Shown: positions 43,468 through 51,945, counted from the stretch's first letter. The stretch: 64,000 bases of DNA from Ferruginibacter sp. (GCA_013141115.1 JABFRP010000004.1:124001-188000), one strand, 5' to 3'. The notes: generated by a model not told the origin, from the letters alone. Numbers and translations are program-made.

Positions 43468-43486
43468 AACCCTAAAGTATAGCCAC

Positions 43487-44152
43487 CTAAAAACTAAATC
43501 CCAGAGAAATTTTTACCACACGGTTATAAGCTTTAAAATTATCGTTCTTATCTAATTTTGATAATCCGTAATCGTAACCAGCCTTAATGTTAAAACCATT
43601 ATCAAACTTGTAACCCACGCCGGCAACTGCACCTACATCCACACGATTGAAATTATCAGTAAGGTCTAATCTTTTATTTAAAAGTGATATACCCAATACA
43701 CTTGTATTAACATGAAGGCTTGTTTTTGACAGGTAAGAAATTTGAGGACCTGCATAAATACTTAAACCTTTGGCCACTTCGGCTTTTACCAGCAACGGCA
43801 TATCAAAATAATTGGCCTCTACTTTTGCACTGGCGTTAACACCTAAAAATTTAAGCGCTTCAATTTTTAAATCGCCTTGCATGGCATAACCTTTTTGAGA
43901 ATATTGTAAGCCGGGTTCAAAAGAAATTGTTTCTGTTAATGGAATGCTGGCATAACCACCAATGTGAAAACCTGTTCGGCTTTTAGTGCCAATAAAACCA
44001 TTGCTCAAATCAACCACATCATTCAGGCTCTGCATCGCATCACCCTGCCAGTTGGCAATGTTTACACCGGCTTGTACGCCATAACTAACTTGTGCTTTTG
44101 TACTGGTAATAAATAATAAACTAAGTACAGTAAGAGTAAAAAATTGTTTCAT
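43487..44152 (-). CDS. Outer-membrane beta-barrel protein (PorT-like family)
   Basis: 221 residues. Signal peptide MKQFFTLTVLSLLFITSTKAQ; the mature part starts VSYGVQAGVNIANWQGDAMQ, the usual opening of eight-stranded Bacteroidota barrels, and ends with an aromatic strand (RVVKISLGFSF). Repeated pairs of amphipathic strands (FNIKAGYDYGLSKLD, GLSIYAGPQISYLSK). A porin or structural role in the outer membrane is likely. Single gene with its own terminator. Confidence 0.88.
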   Translation of the reverse strand: MKQFFTLTVLSLLFITSTKAQVSYGVQAGVNIANWQGDAMQSLNDVVDLSNGFIGTKSRTGFHIGGYASIPLTETISFEPGLQYSQKGYAMQGDLKIEALKFLGVNASAKVEANYFDMPLLVKAEVAKGLSIYAGPQISYLSKTSLHVNTSVLGISLLNKRLDLTDNFNRVDVGAVAGVGYKFDNGFNIKAGYDYGLSKLDKNDNFKAYNRVVKISLGFSF

Positions 44153-44292
44153 GTTGTTGGGGGCAGTATTTTAAGTGGCTGCTTGCATACTGTTATTAGA
44201 ATAGTATGCCAGAAATATTTTGTTTAGATAAGAAAACGTTAAAGCAAATTTTTGTTCACCACCCGTTAACAAAAGCCACTTTACAAAAAACA

Positions 44293-44323
44293 TTTTTTGC
44301 AGCAATACATTTATGTAAGTTTG
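44293..44323 (+). promoter_or_regulatory. Promoter of the tryptophan dioxygenase gene
   Basis: TTTTTTG at 44293-44299, 16-base spacer, TAAGTTTG at 44316-44323, 20 bases before the ATG at 44344. It lies inside the longer frame from 44206 and so excludes that start. Confidence 0.6.
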
Positions 44324-44343
44324 CTGCACCAAAAACAACGGTT

Positions 44344-45336
44344 ATGGAAAATAAAGCAGTGTACTACGGCGACTATTTACAGTTAGAAAAAATTACCGGC
44401 GCACAGGAACCAGAAAGTTTTAAAGAAGGAAAGATTGCAGCGCATGATGAAATGCTTTTCATCATCATTCATCAGGCGTATGAATTATGGTTCAAACAAA
44501 TTTTGTTTGAAGTAAATTCTGTTATTGATATCATGAGCAAACCTGCATTGAATGATAACTCACCCGAAATGCAGACGGTGGTACATCGTTTAAAAAGAGT
44601 AACTACAATTTTAAAAGTGTTGGTACAGCAGATAGATATAATGGAAACGATGACGCCGATGGATTTTTTAGATTTCCGTGATATGCTGCGTCCTGCATCC
44701 GGTTTTCAGAGCTACCAGTTTAAAGTACTGGAGGCAAAACTGGGTTTGAAATTTGAACAACGCCACGGACAAAATTATTATACCTCACAATTAAAAGAAA
44801 AGGATATAGCGATTATTAAAGAGGCAGAGCATGGCCAATCCGTTTTACAATTAATTAATGCCTGGCTGGAGCGAATGCCTTTTATCACAGATGAATTCTG
44901 GAGCAATTATCAAAAGGTTTATGTAAACAGTTTAGCTGAAGCAGAAAAAAACAATGCCGAATTTTTTGCTGCGGTTTTTGATGATACACCCGAAATGCCG
45001 GAGAGAAATTTAACACCCAAAGCGTGCCGGGCAGCATTATTTATTATGCTGTACCGTGGTTACCCCATGCTGGAATTACCGTTTCAATTATTAGATACCT
45101 TATTAGAAATTGATAACCAGTTAGGCAACTGGCGCAACCGCCACATTAATATGGTGCGCCGTATGATTGGCACACGCATTGGTACCGGTGGTAGTACCGG
45201 CGCCGGTTATTTAAAAGCGGCCATGGATAAACATTATATTTTTAAAGAGCTGGCACAACTCAATAGTTTTTTAATTGACAGAAGGCAGCTGCCGGTATTG
45301 CCCAAAGAGTTGGTGGAGCGCTTAGGCTATTTGTAA
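44344..45336 (+). CDS. kynA: Tryptophan 2,3-dioxygenase
   Basis: 330 residues from ATG 44344 (MENKAVYYGDYLQLEKITGAQ); the 46 codons open upstream hold the promoter. Heme enzyme that opens the indole ring of tryptophan to N-formylkynurenine. Conserved AAHDEMLFIIIHQAYELWFKQILFEV (distal heme side), FQSYQFKVLEAKLG and the substrate-loop GTRIGTGGSTGAGYLKAA near residue 280. No other kynurenine-path gene is in the window. A 14-bp terminator hairpin follows. Confidence 0.94.
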   Translation: MENKAVYYGDYLQLEKITGAQEPESFKEGKIAAHDEMLFIIIHQAYELWFKQILFEVNSVIDIMSKPALNDNSPEMQTVVHRLKRVTTILKVLVQQIDIMETMTPMDFLDFRDMLRPASGFQSYQFKVLEAKLGLKFEQRHGQNYYTSQLKEKDIAIIKEAEHGQSVLQLINAWLERMPFITDEFWSNYQKVYVNSLAEAEKNNAEFFAAVFDDTPEMPERNLTPKACRAALFIMLYRGYPMLELPFQLLDTLLEIDNQLGNWRNRHINMVRRMIGTRIGTGGSTGAGYLKAAMDKHYIFKELAQLNSFLIDRRQLPVLPKELVERLGYL

Positions 45337-45362
45337 TACTATTTTTAAAAGCATAAAATAAC

Positions 45363-45399
45363 AAAACCCTTCGTTGTAATTTTTCAACGAAGGGTTTTT
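45363..45399. terminator. Two-way terminator between kynA and DinB genes
   Basis: Perfect 14-bp stem AAAACCCTTCGTTG / CAACGAAGGGTTTT with an 8-base loop and T/A runs on both sides, between convergent genes. Confidence 0.9.
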
Positions 45400-45421
45400 A
45401 TTTAAAATAGAGTGGGGTTAT

Positions 45422-46027
45422 TTAGTTTGCCGGGTAACCTGCACTGGCCTTCACTTCATCTATCTGCTTACTGTGCCTTACCGTATGTGCCGACATTAAC
45501 AGTACAATCTGGTAAGCATCAATTGGCCCAACTGGTGATTGTTCTGCAACGTGATTGCGGTAATCTTCTGTGGATGCTTTAAGTGCATCAATATGTTTTT
45601 TGCGTTCTTCTTTTAAAAACTGCAGCGCCTCTGGTACGTTGGCCCATTTGGCATTTTTGGGTTCAAAAGTTTCGCCGGTTTTTACTTTGTTGGTGCGGTC
45701 TTCTACACCGGCAAGTAATTTTTCATCGGTGATTTTTATACCAGCCCTTTTGTCGGGGTTGGCTGGTGCAGCCAATGTGCCTTGTGCCCAGCCCCATAAA
45801 TTGGTTTCGGAAAGTGCCAGGTGATACACACATTCTTTAATGGACCATTTATCTGGTGCAGCTTTAAAATTTAACTGGGCATCACTTAAACCCTTAATGG
45901 ATTTTTGTAAAACTTTTAAAGTGGCCTTTAAATTTTTACTTGCCATTTTCTTTTCGTCTTTGGTTAGTTGACCGAAGCTTGTAGCTGCAAACAGCAGCAA
46001 TAAAGCAATTGCAAATATTTTTTTCAT
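45422..46027 (-). CDS. Exported DinB-family protein
   Basis: 201 residues from ATG 46027 (MKKIFAIALLLLFAATSFGQ signal peptide); the 20 codons open upstream are not used, since the signal peptide starts here. The mature part is the four-helix DinB/YfiT-like fold: KWSIKECVYHLALSETNLWGW (first His about 79) and LLMSAHTVRHSKQIDEVKASAGYP near the end give the His triad that binds a metal. Export of a DinB protein is common in Bacteroidota; substrate unknown. Confidence 0.92.
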   Translation of the reverse strand: MKKIFAIALLLLFAATSFGQLTKDEKKMASKNLKATLKVLQKSIKGLSDAQLNFKAAPDKWSIKECVYHLALSETNLWGWAQGTLAAPANPDKRAGIKITDEKLLAGVEDRTNKVKTGETFEPKNAKWANVPEALQFLKEERKKHIDALKASTEDYRNHVAEQSPVGPIDAYQIVLLMSAHTVRHSKQIDEVKASAGYPAN

Positions 46028-46108
46028 ACATAAAAAATTTAGGTAAAAATGTAATAAGGCAATAAATCTACAGCGAATACTTAACAAATGCTAATGATTT
46101 TTTTGTTT

Positions 46109-46344
46109 GCGTGGGAACATGCTTTGTGGCGTGTTCTGCAGTATTCTGCCTGCATGCGTCGCTGGTTAAAAACCAGGCGACCGCGAAGATTGAAGCGGAT
46201 GACCTACAGCGGCGGAGGTGATTTTTTTTTGCGTGGGAATATGCTTTGTGGTGTGTTCTGTAGTATTGTACCTCATAAGGCGCTGGTTAAAAAACCAGGC
46301 GACGGCGAAGATTGTAGCGAATTATACACAGCGGCGAAAGACTT
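46109..46344 (+). repeat. Tandem repeat, two copies of about 120 bases
   Basis: Each copy starts GCGTGGGAAnATGCTTTGTG and contains a hairpin CGCTGGTTAA..AACCAGGCG followed by CGGCGAAGATTG and ends with ACAGCGGCGrAr. Differences between copies are scattered substitutions. A third, partial copy starting near CGCCGGTTAAAAACCAAG lies at about 46431-46515. Confidence 0.8.
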
Positions 46345-46348
46345 AAAA

Positions 46349-46421
46349 CTCCGAAGGGGTGGTATTAATATAGAAAGATTATCGAAAGATAAATTTGCAA
46401 AACCCCGGAGGGGTGATATTA
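46349..46421 (+). repeat. Paired CCGAAGGGG / CCCCGGAGGGG motif
   Basis: CTCCGAAGGGGTGGTATTAA at 46349 and, 54 bases later, ACCCCGGAGGGGTGATATTA. Same pair and order as at 22487-22553. Confidence 0.7.
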
Positions 46422-46518
46422 GGCTTTAAGGCGCTACATACATCGCCGGTTAAAAACCAAGTGACGGCGAAGATGGGGACGGAGATTTGAAGCGATGATA
46501 CCTACAGCGTCGAAGATT

Positions 46519-47220
46519 TTACAGTGTTAGATTAATTATATCAAGTTTTTCGAGAATATTCATATTCGCTAATTGCTTAAACCCTTTAGCTCCATCAAGC
46601 CCAGAATATGGCCCCACAAAATCAGGAACTGATGTTTTGATAATATGCAAATTGGTTTCATTAATCTGGATTTTTGCATCCCATTCAACTTTGCGAAACA
46701 CTTCAATTTCTTGTTTTGAATAAATTTTCTTTTTTGTAAAGCTGATTGGACTAATTACCTTTTCGTGTTTGGTTGGAATAGTTATATCAGTGAACCAAAA
46801 GAAATAGTATTTTTCTGAATCAAGGTCTTTGTATATTTTATTAGACTCAGAGTCTTTCATAGAATTACCATCAGCAAATAAATAGGCATTTGCATTTTCT
46901 ACAAAATACTTATTTCCTGAATTATAAATAGAGCCGTGTCCATGGCTTCCGCTTTCATAACGAATTATTACTACTCCTTTTTTTAATATTTCTACCTTCT
47001 TATAACCTCTTATAGGCCCCCGTTCAAAGAATTTAGTTAATATGACAGTAAATATATTGCCATTTATTTCAAATTCATCTACTTTAACTTTGGTGCCCGT
47101 ATCAGTTGGGTCGTAAAATGAAAGCTCTTTGCTAATGGTGGGATTGTAACCAATGAAATCTTTGCAAGCATATAATAACTCATCTTCAAATAAACAAAAA
47201 TCACGAAGTTTTTTGATCAT
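46519..47220 (-). CDS. Hypothetical cytoplasmic protein, repeat-pocket orphan
   Basis: 233 residues, no signal peptide or membrane segment, rich in Lys, Ile, Phe and Asn. Probable all-beta or mixed fold (VDEFEINGNIFTVILTKFFERGP, VVIIRYESGSHGHGSIYNSGNKYFVENANAYLFADG). No motif recognised. A gap of 65 bases separates it from the membrane protein gene upstream on the same strand. The pair lies between the tandem repeat block and element copy E and looks more A+T-rich than its surroundings, so recent gain is likely (inference). Confidence 0.68.
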   Translation of the reverse strand: MIKKLRDFCLFEDELLYACKDFIGYNPTISKELSFYDPTDTGTKVKVDEFEINGNIFTVILTKFFERGPIRGYKKVEILKKGVVIIRYESGSHGHGSIYNSGNKYFVENANAYLFADGNSMKDSESNKIYKDLDSEKYYFFWFTDITIPTKHEKVISPISFTKKKIYSKQEIEVFRKVEWDAKIQINETNLHIIKTSVPDFVGPYSGLDGAKGFKQLANMNILEKLDIINLTL

Positions 47221-47285
47221 ATAAATTTCTTTAATTATTATAATTTATACTGCTATTCAAGGTATCAAATAAATTTTGGTACAAG

Positions 47286-48089
47286 TCAAATTTTTCTTGC
47301 CTGAATAATTATTTGAAGATTGTATGGGACATTATTACCTTCATACAAGTTCGTATGTTTTCCGACAAATAGATTAAGAGAGTAATCATCGAATATATTT
47401 AAAAAGTCTAACTGTATTTTTTCAATTAGATATTCTGAATCTTTAAATTTTATCCGTTTCTGATTTAGTATTGATTTTCCATTTAAACTATCAAATATCC
47501 CAAAAGCTTTATTTATTACAGAAAAATCACTTGAGTCAAAAATTATCTGACTTAATTTATCTTCTTCAATACTGAGATCATAAATTGTAAATCTCGGGTA
47601 CGTTGGTATTCTACTAGCATCAATCTCTGAAATTTTTTGTGGGATTTTATCTGTTCTATATTTGGATACGTTACTTTTTTTCGAGCTAAGAAATGACTTT
47701 TTCTTTTTACCATCCCACCATACTCTGGCACCGAAGTAAAATAGTATTAAACTAAAGAAGATTAATACCTGAGCCCACCAGGGGTTTGAATATATGAATG
47801 TTTCAAACTGCCGACTTGTACCTATTCCAATTAGAGAAATTAGAAGTATACCGCCTAAAAAAGCAGGCAGCGCAATTATGATTATGAAGGCGTAGAAAAA
47901 AACTTTTTTGTTAATATGATTTTCAATAAAAAAACTCAATCTCGGAGAATTAGGAATGTCTACTTTGATTGGTTTTTGAGAATTGAGCCACGAAGAGTGT
48001 TTATAAAGTTGTCTTGCAATAAGCCAAGTTAAACTAACAAGAAAAATCTGTAACAAGAATAACCAGTTAATCGATTTTAAAAATTCCAT
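47286..48089 (-). CDS. Hypothetical membrane protein, partner of the 46519 gene
   Basis: 267 residues with three membrane helices in the first half (about 8-26, 62-88, 100-118: VFFYAFIIIIALPAFLGGILLISLIGIG, WWAQVLIFFSLILFYFGARVWW) and a charged C-terminal domain (about 130-267) that should face the cytoplasm. No family recognised. Same strand and close to the 233-residue gene, so probably co-transcribed; toxin/immunity or envelope-stress roles are guesses without motif support. Confidence 0.68.
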   Translation of the reverse strand: MEFLKSINWLFLLQIFLVSLTWLIARQLYKHSSWLNSQKPIKVDIPNSPRLSFFIENHINKKVFFYAFIIIIALPAFLGGILLISLIGIGTSRQFETFIYSNPWWAQVLIFFSLILFYFGARVWWDGKKKKSFLSSKKSNVSKYRTDKIPQKISEIDASRIPTYPRFTIYDLSIEEDKLSQIIFDSSDFSVINKAFGIFDSLNGKSILNQKRIKFKDSEYLIEKIQLDFLNIFDDYSLNLFVGKHTNLYEGNNVPYNLQIIIQARKI

Positions 48090-48401
48090 TTGTGTATTTT
48101 ATGGTCTAAAATTTTGTTGTATTGACAGTTGTACAAAAATTACATCGGGGTAGTAGTAAAATTACTAGGTAAATGTATAATGCAATTTATAAAATAATAA
48201 TTAGAAATGCCCCTTCGCCAAGCTCGTGTTCTCACGGGACATTCGCTTCAATCCCGACTTTAATAAAAGTCCAATAAAGTTGTCTTGCTGAGGAGTGCGA
48301 CGCCAATGCAGCCCAATAGAATTACTAAAGCTAGTTACAAAATAAAAAAGTGGCTAAAGCCACTTGTATTTTTTCAATTGCACAAAGCAATGTTATTATT
48401 A
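48090..48401. other. 312-base spacer with element copy E
   Basis: Contains the start region of the membrane protein gene, a stretch without visible signal, the dispersed element copy E (48270-48339) and a short AT-rich lead into the stop of the cysteine desulfurase gene. At 48352 GTGGCTAAAGCCAC forms a small perfect palindrome (48352-48365). Confidence 0.65.
48270..48339 (+). repeat. Dispersed element, copy E
   Basis: TCCAATAAAG, then GAGGAGTGCGACGCCAATG, AGCCCAATAGAATTACT and GCTAGTTACA. Same orientation and nearly the same sequence as copy C (31568). Confidence 0.75.
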
Positions 48402-49529
48402 TTACACCAAACTCTTCAACTTTTCCACCACCGCATCAACCTCAGCCTTAGTATTATGTTTGCTAAAACTAAAACGCACGGTAACTTGATTGGGATTATT
48501 GTTAATGGCACGTATAACATGACTGCCCTGGTCGGCGCCGCTGGTACAGGCGCTACCGCCGCTGGCGCAAATATTATTAATGTCCATGTTAAAGAGGATC
48601 ATTTCGCTTTTTTCCGTTTTAGGAAAGCTTACACTTAATACGGTGTATAAACTACTGCCTAATGTATCGCCATTAAAAGCCACACCGGGGATGGATTTTT
48701 TCAATTCATCCATCATGTAATATTTCAAGGTGCCGATGGCAGCACTGTCTTCTTCGTAGCCTGCAGTGGCCATTTCTAATGCTTTGGCAAAACCTACTAT
48801 GCCATACAGGTTTTCGGTGCCCGCTCTCATATTGCGTTCTTGCGAACCTCCATGTACAAAGGGTTTTATTTTCACATTTTCGTTGATGTATAAAATGCCC
48901 ACACCTTTTGGCCCGTGAAATTTATGTGCTGCACCGGTAATAAAATGTACGGGTGTGTTTCTAAGATCGAAAGGAAAGTGGCCAACCGTTTGCACGGTAT
49001 CACTATGAAAAATGGCATTGTATAATTTGCAGAGATTGCCTACTGCATGAATGTCTAAAATATTACCGATCTCGTTGTTAGCATGCATTAAAGTAACCAG
49101 TGTTTTTTCAGTGCTGGCGGCCAATAGCTTTTCCAGGTCTTCAATATCCACGTGGCCGTTAGGTAATAATTTTACAAAACTAACTTTAGCAATATCTAAA
49201 TTATCAGCATGTTCAACAGAATGCGAAACCGCATGGTGTTCTATTGGCGAAGTGATGATATGTTTACAACCTAAATCTCTTACGGCAGCAGTAATAGCAG
49301 TATTACTGCTTTCGGTACCGCCACTGGTAAAAAATATTTCGGCAGGGTGTGCATTTAAAATTTTTGCTACGCTTTTTCTTGCGGCTTCAATGGCCATCCT
49401 GGTTTCTCTTCCATAAGAATAAATAGAAGAGGGGTTGCCAAATTTTTCGGTTAAATAAGGCATCATGGTTTCCAGTACTTGTGGATCCAGTGCGGTGGTG
49501 GCGGCGTTGTCGAAATATATGCGGTTCAT
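48402..49529 (-). CDS. Cysteine desulfurase (NifS/IscS-like)
   Basis: 375 residues from ATG 49529 (MNRIYFDNAATTALDPQVLETMMPYL, the canonical start); the 18 codons open upstream translate an iterated repeat. PLP-Lys in TGAAHKFHGPKGVGIL (about 203), HAEI..FTSGGTESSN phosphate region near 67, and the catalytic Cys in GGSACTSGADQGSHV (about 325). Supplies sulfur for Fe-S clusters and tRNA thiolation, which fits MiaB in the same genome. Not next to iscU or a suf cluster. Confidence 0.95.
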   Translation of the reverse strand: MNRIYFDNAATTALDPQVLETMMPYLTEKFGNPSSIYSYGRETRMAIEAARKSVAKILNAHPAEIFFTSGGTESSNTAITAAVRDLGCKHIITSPIEHHAVSHSVEHADNLDIAKVSFVKLLPNGHVDIEDLEKLLAASTEKTLVTLMHANNEIGNILDIHAVGNLCKLYNAIFHSDTVQTVGHFPFDLRNTPVHFITGAAHKFHGPKGVGILYINENVKIKPFVHGGSQERNMRAGTENLYGIVGFAKALEMATAGYEEDSAAIGTLKYYMMDELKKSIPGVAFNGDTLGSSLYTVLSVSFPKTEKSEMILFNMDINNICASGGSACTSGADQGSHVIRAINNNPNQVTVRFSFSKHNTKAEVDAVVEKLKSLV

Positions 49530-49534
49530 AATTA

Positions 49535-49636
49535 AAAGCTTTGAGCTATGAGCTATCAGCAGTGAGCTTTCAGCATTGAGCATAAAATATTAGCGGCTCA
49601 CTGCTCATAACTGACTGCTCATAGCTCACAGCTTTT
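49535..49636. repeat. Inverted repeat of iterated TGAGC words
   Basis: Left arm about 49535-49581 (AAGCTTTGAGCTATGAGC and more), right arm about 49593-49636 (GCTCATAGCTCACAGCTTTT and before). Each arm repeats GAGCTATGAGC-like words four or five times; 70-80% of the positions pair. It fills the gap between the glmM and cysteine desulfurase genes. Confidence 0.75.
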
Positions 49637-51016
49637 TTACATCATCTGCCCAATATCCTGCATTAATCTTTTAGCAATATTATCGGATGTGGTTTCAAAA
49701 TTACTTTCGGCATAAATACGAATGATGGGTTCGGTATTGCTGGTACGTAAGTGTACCCAGTCGGTATCAAACTCAATCTTTAAACCATCTTCGGTATTTA
49801 TTGGCTGGTTTTTATATTTGTCTTTTATTTTTTCAAAAATTTCTTTTACATCGGTACCATTTTGCAAAGCAATTTTATTTTTGCTCATAAAATAATCCGG
49901 ATAGGTATTACGCAATTGCTTGATGGTTTTTTCGCTGTTGGCCAGGTGCGTTAAAAATAATGCAATGCCAATTAATGCATCTCTTCCGTAATGTAGATCG
50001 GGAACAATAATGCCGCCATTACCTTCGCCACCAATTACTGCATTCACCGCTTTCATTTTATTTACCACATTTACTTCACCTACAGCACTGGGAAAATATT
50101 CGCCGCCGTTTTTTACAGTAACATCTTTTAATGCACGGGTAGATGACATATTGCTTACGGTATTGCCCTGCCTTTTACTTAGTACATAATCTGATACTGC
50201 TACCAGTGTATATTCTTCGCCAAACATGCTGCCATCTTCACATACAAAACAAAGGCGGTCTACATCAGGGTCAACAGCAATACCCAGGCTGGCTTTTTCT
50301 TTAACCACTTCGCTGCTTAATTGTGTAAGGTGTTCGGGTAATGGTTCGGGGTTGTGTGCAAATTTGCCATTTACTTCTTCATTAATTACAATAATATCTT
50401 TTACGCCTAATGCTTTAAGCATTGCAGGCACGGCAATGGCTCCGGTGCTGTTCACAGCATCTACCACAATTTTAAATTTAGCTTTTTTTATTGCGGCAAT
50501 ATCTACTAAATCGTAGTTGAGCACCGCATCAATATGTTTTTGTAAAGAAGTGCCGTTTTTAATATAAGTGCCTAATTTATCTACCGAAGCAAAATTAAAA
50601 TCTTCTGCTGCAGCCAAATCTAAAATTAATTTTCCTTCATCGCCGCTGATGAATTCGCCTTTGCTGTTTAATAATTTTAAGGCATTCCATTCTTTGGGGT
50701 TATGGCTGGCCGTTAAGATAATACCGCCTGCGGCAGCTTCAAATTGTACTGCCATTTCAACTGTGGGGGTGGTGCTAAGGCCAAGGTCAACCACATCTAA
50801 CCCCAAACCTAATAATGTATTTACTACAAGACTGCTCACCATTTCGCCGCTTATTCTTCCATCTCTGCCAATAACAACTTTAGGGTTATTGCTTTGCTGC
50901 ATCAACCATGTGCCATAGGCAGCAGCAAATTTTACAATGTCGAGCGGAGTAAGGTTATCATTTGTTTTTCCGCCAATAGTACCTCTAATACCGGATATAC
51001 TTTTTATCAGTGCCAT
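49637..51016 (-). CDS. glmM: Phosphoglucosamine mutase
   Basis: 459 residues. Catalytic serine loop TASHNPKEWNALK (about 98-110), metal loop DPDVDR near 250 (VDPDVDRLCFV), sugar-binding GGEGNGGIIVPDLHYGRDA near 330 and phosphate-binding RTSNTEPIIRIYAE near 434. Converts glucosamine-6-P to glucosamine-1-P for peptidoglycan and LPS. The Bacteroidota phosphoglucosamine/phosphomannomutase branch is intended; the sugar preference is not proved by sequence. A perfect -7 box lies 22 bases upstream. Confidence 0.93.
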   Translation of the reverse strand: MALIKSISGIRGTIGGKTNDNLTPLDIVKFAAAYGTWLMQQSNNPKVVIGRDGRISGEMVSSLVVNTLLGLGLDVVDLGLSTTPTVEMAVQFEAAAGGIILTASHNPKEWNALKLLNSKGEFISGDEGKLILDLAAAEDFNFASVDKLGTYIKNGTSLQKHIDAVLNYDLVDIAAIKKAKFKIVVDAVNSTGAIAVPAMLKALGVKDIIVINEEVNGKFAHNPEPLPEHLTQLSSEVVKEKASLGIAVDPDVDRLCFVCEDGSMFGEEYTLVAVSDYVLSKRQGNTVSNMSSTRALKDVTVKNGGEYFPSAVGEVNVVNKMKAVNAVIGGEGNGGIIVPDLHYGRDALIGIALFLTHLANSEKTIKQLRNTYPDYFMSKNKIALQNGTDVKEIFEKIKDKYKNQPINTEDGLKIEFDTDWVHLRTSNTEPIIRIYAESNFETTSDNIAKRLMQDIGQMM

Positions 51017-51037
51017 ACGCTTCTAATTTAGGGAAGG

Positions 51038-51045
51038 CAAAGATA
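51038..51045 (-). promoter_or_regulatory. -7 box of glmM
   Basis: TATCTTTG then CC on the minus strand, 22 bases before the ATG at 51016. Confidence 0.55.
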
Positions 51046-51100
51046 CAAAAGTTTGCAGCTATCTGCTTAAGGGAAACGATTGCGTTAATATTTTAATTAA

Positions 51101-51191
51101 AAGTTTAGGGGTTTAGAAGTTTAGAGGTTTAGCACCTAAGCGTTTGTAAAAGCAAACCTCAAAACCCTAAACTTCTAAACCCCTAAACCTT
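51101..51191. repeat. Inverted repeat of iterated TTTAG words
   Basis: Left arm 51101-51130 (AAGTTTAGGGGTTTAGAAG and on), right arm 51154-51191 (CTAAACTTCTAAACCCCTAA and before). The right arm carries one extra word (AAAACCCT). The spacer is about 23 bases. It lies between divergent glmM and methyltransferase genes, and its right end touches the -7 box of the latter. Confidence 0.85.
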
Positions 51192-51199
51192 TATCTTTG
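51192..51199 (+). promoter_or_regulatory. -7 box abutting the methyltransferase ATG
   Basis: TATCTTTG, exact consensus, ending five bases before the ATG at 51205. With a start site about seven bases after the box, the mRNA would begin at or near the A of ATG, that is, leaderless. Confidence 0.6.
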
Positions 51200-51204
51200 C
51201 CTGC

Positions 51205-51945
51205 ATGCAACAATCATGGTTTAAAGATTGGTTTAACTCTCCCTATTATCATCAACTTTATTTTAAAAGAGATGAAAATGAGGCGGCTGCGTTTGTTGAT
51301 AAACTGATAGATTACCTGAAACCCTTACCCGGGAGCAGTATGCTGGATGTGGCTTGTGGCAAAGGCAGGCACTCCATTCAACTGGCAGGCAAAGGTTTTG
51401 ATGCTACCGGAATAGATTTGAGCGAAGACAGCATTGCCGAAGCATTACAAAGCGAAAGTGATTACCTGCATTTTTACCGCCATGATATGCGCCTGCCCTT
51501 CTGGATAAATTATTTTAACTACGCTTTTAATTTTTTTACAAGTTTTGGTTATTTTAAAACCCGGCGGGAGCATGATAATGCTATAAGAACTATTGCACAG
51601 GCTATAAAACCCGGGGGCTCTTTTGTAATGGATTATTTAAATGTGCATTATGCCGAAGATCACCTGGTACACCAAACGGAAAAAGAAATTGAAGGCATAA
51701 ATTTTATTATTACCAAATGGTATGATGAAACCCATTTTTATAAAAAAATAATTGTTGAAGATGAGGCTTTACATGAGCCACTTATTTACACAGAAAAAGT
51801 GGCTAAATTTTCTTTAGGTGATTTTACAGATATGTTTGCCTACCAGGGATTACAGATACAGGAAGTTTTTGGCGATTACAATTTTGCTAACTATGATGTT
51901 AAGAAAGCTCCCAGGCTTATTATGATAGCGAAGAAGATTTCGTGA
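51205..51945 (+). CDS. Class I SAM-dependent methyltransferase
   Basis: 246 residues. WFKDWFNSPYYHQLYFKRDENEA at the N-terminus is typical of a conserved Bacteroidota family; motif I MLDVACGKGRHSIQLA (about 46-61), acidic end of strand 2 ATGIDLSEDSI, motif near NFFTSFGYF, post-motif AIKPGGSFVMDYLNVHY. Cytoplasmic; substrate unknown. Its -7 box touches the ATG, which implies a leaderless transcript. Convergent with the first LTA-synthase-like gene. Confidence 0.9.
   Translation: MQQSWFKDWFNSPYYHQLYFKRDENEAAAFVDKLIDYLKPLPGSSMLDVACGKGRHSIQLAGKGFDATGIDLSEDSIAEALQSESDYLHFYRHDMRLPFWINYFNYAFNFFTSFGYFKTRREHDNAIRTIAQAIKPGGSFVMDYLNVHYAEDHLVHQTEKEIEGINFIITKWYDETHFYKKIIVEDEALHEPLIYTEKVAKFSLGDFTDMFAYQGLQIQEVFGDYNFANYDVKKAPRLIMIAKKIS

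Larger units (their letters stand above)
43173..43486. other. 314-base spacer between yebC and an outer-membrane protein gene
   Basis: Holds the yebC -7 box (43201-43208), about 130 bases without visible structure, the 26-bp inverted repeat (43347-43424) and the terminator of the outer-membrane protein gene (43433-43467). No credible open frame. Confidence 0.7.
46028..46518. other. 491-base repeat-filled spacer
   Basis: Contains two full copies (46109-46230, 46231-46344) and one degraded copy (about 46431-46515) of a tandem repeat, with the paired CCGAAGGGG/CCCCGGAGGGG motif between copies 2 and 3. The 113-codon open frame across it (46088-46429, plus) merely reads the repeats and is not called. 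Confidence 0.75.

Noticed and set aside
44206-44343. Longer start for tryptophan 2,3-dioxygenase
   Set aside because: The extension contains a consensus promoter and is not part of the family.
46088-46429. 113-codon plus-strand open frame
   Set aside because: It reads through two copies of the tandem repeat; the translation repeats only because the DNA does.
46109-46515. CRISPR-like array
   Set aside because: Repeat units of about 122 bases, only two or three copies, no short direct repeats with unique spacers and no cas genes.
48285-48638. 117-codon plus-strand open frame
   Set aside because: It begins in element copy E and runs antisense through the C-terminal coding part of the cysteine desulfurase gene.
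49530-49583. N-terminal extension of the cysteine desulfurase
   Set aside because: The extra 18 residues translate the TGAGC iterated repeat; the canonical start MNRIYFDNAATT is at 49529.
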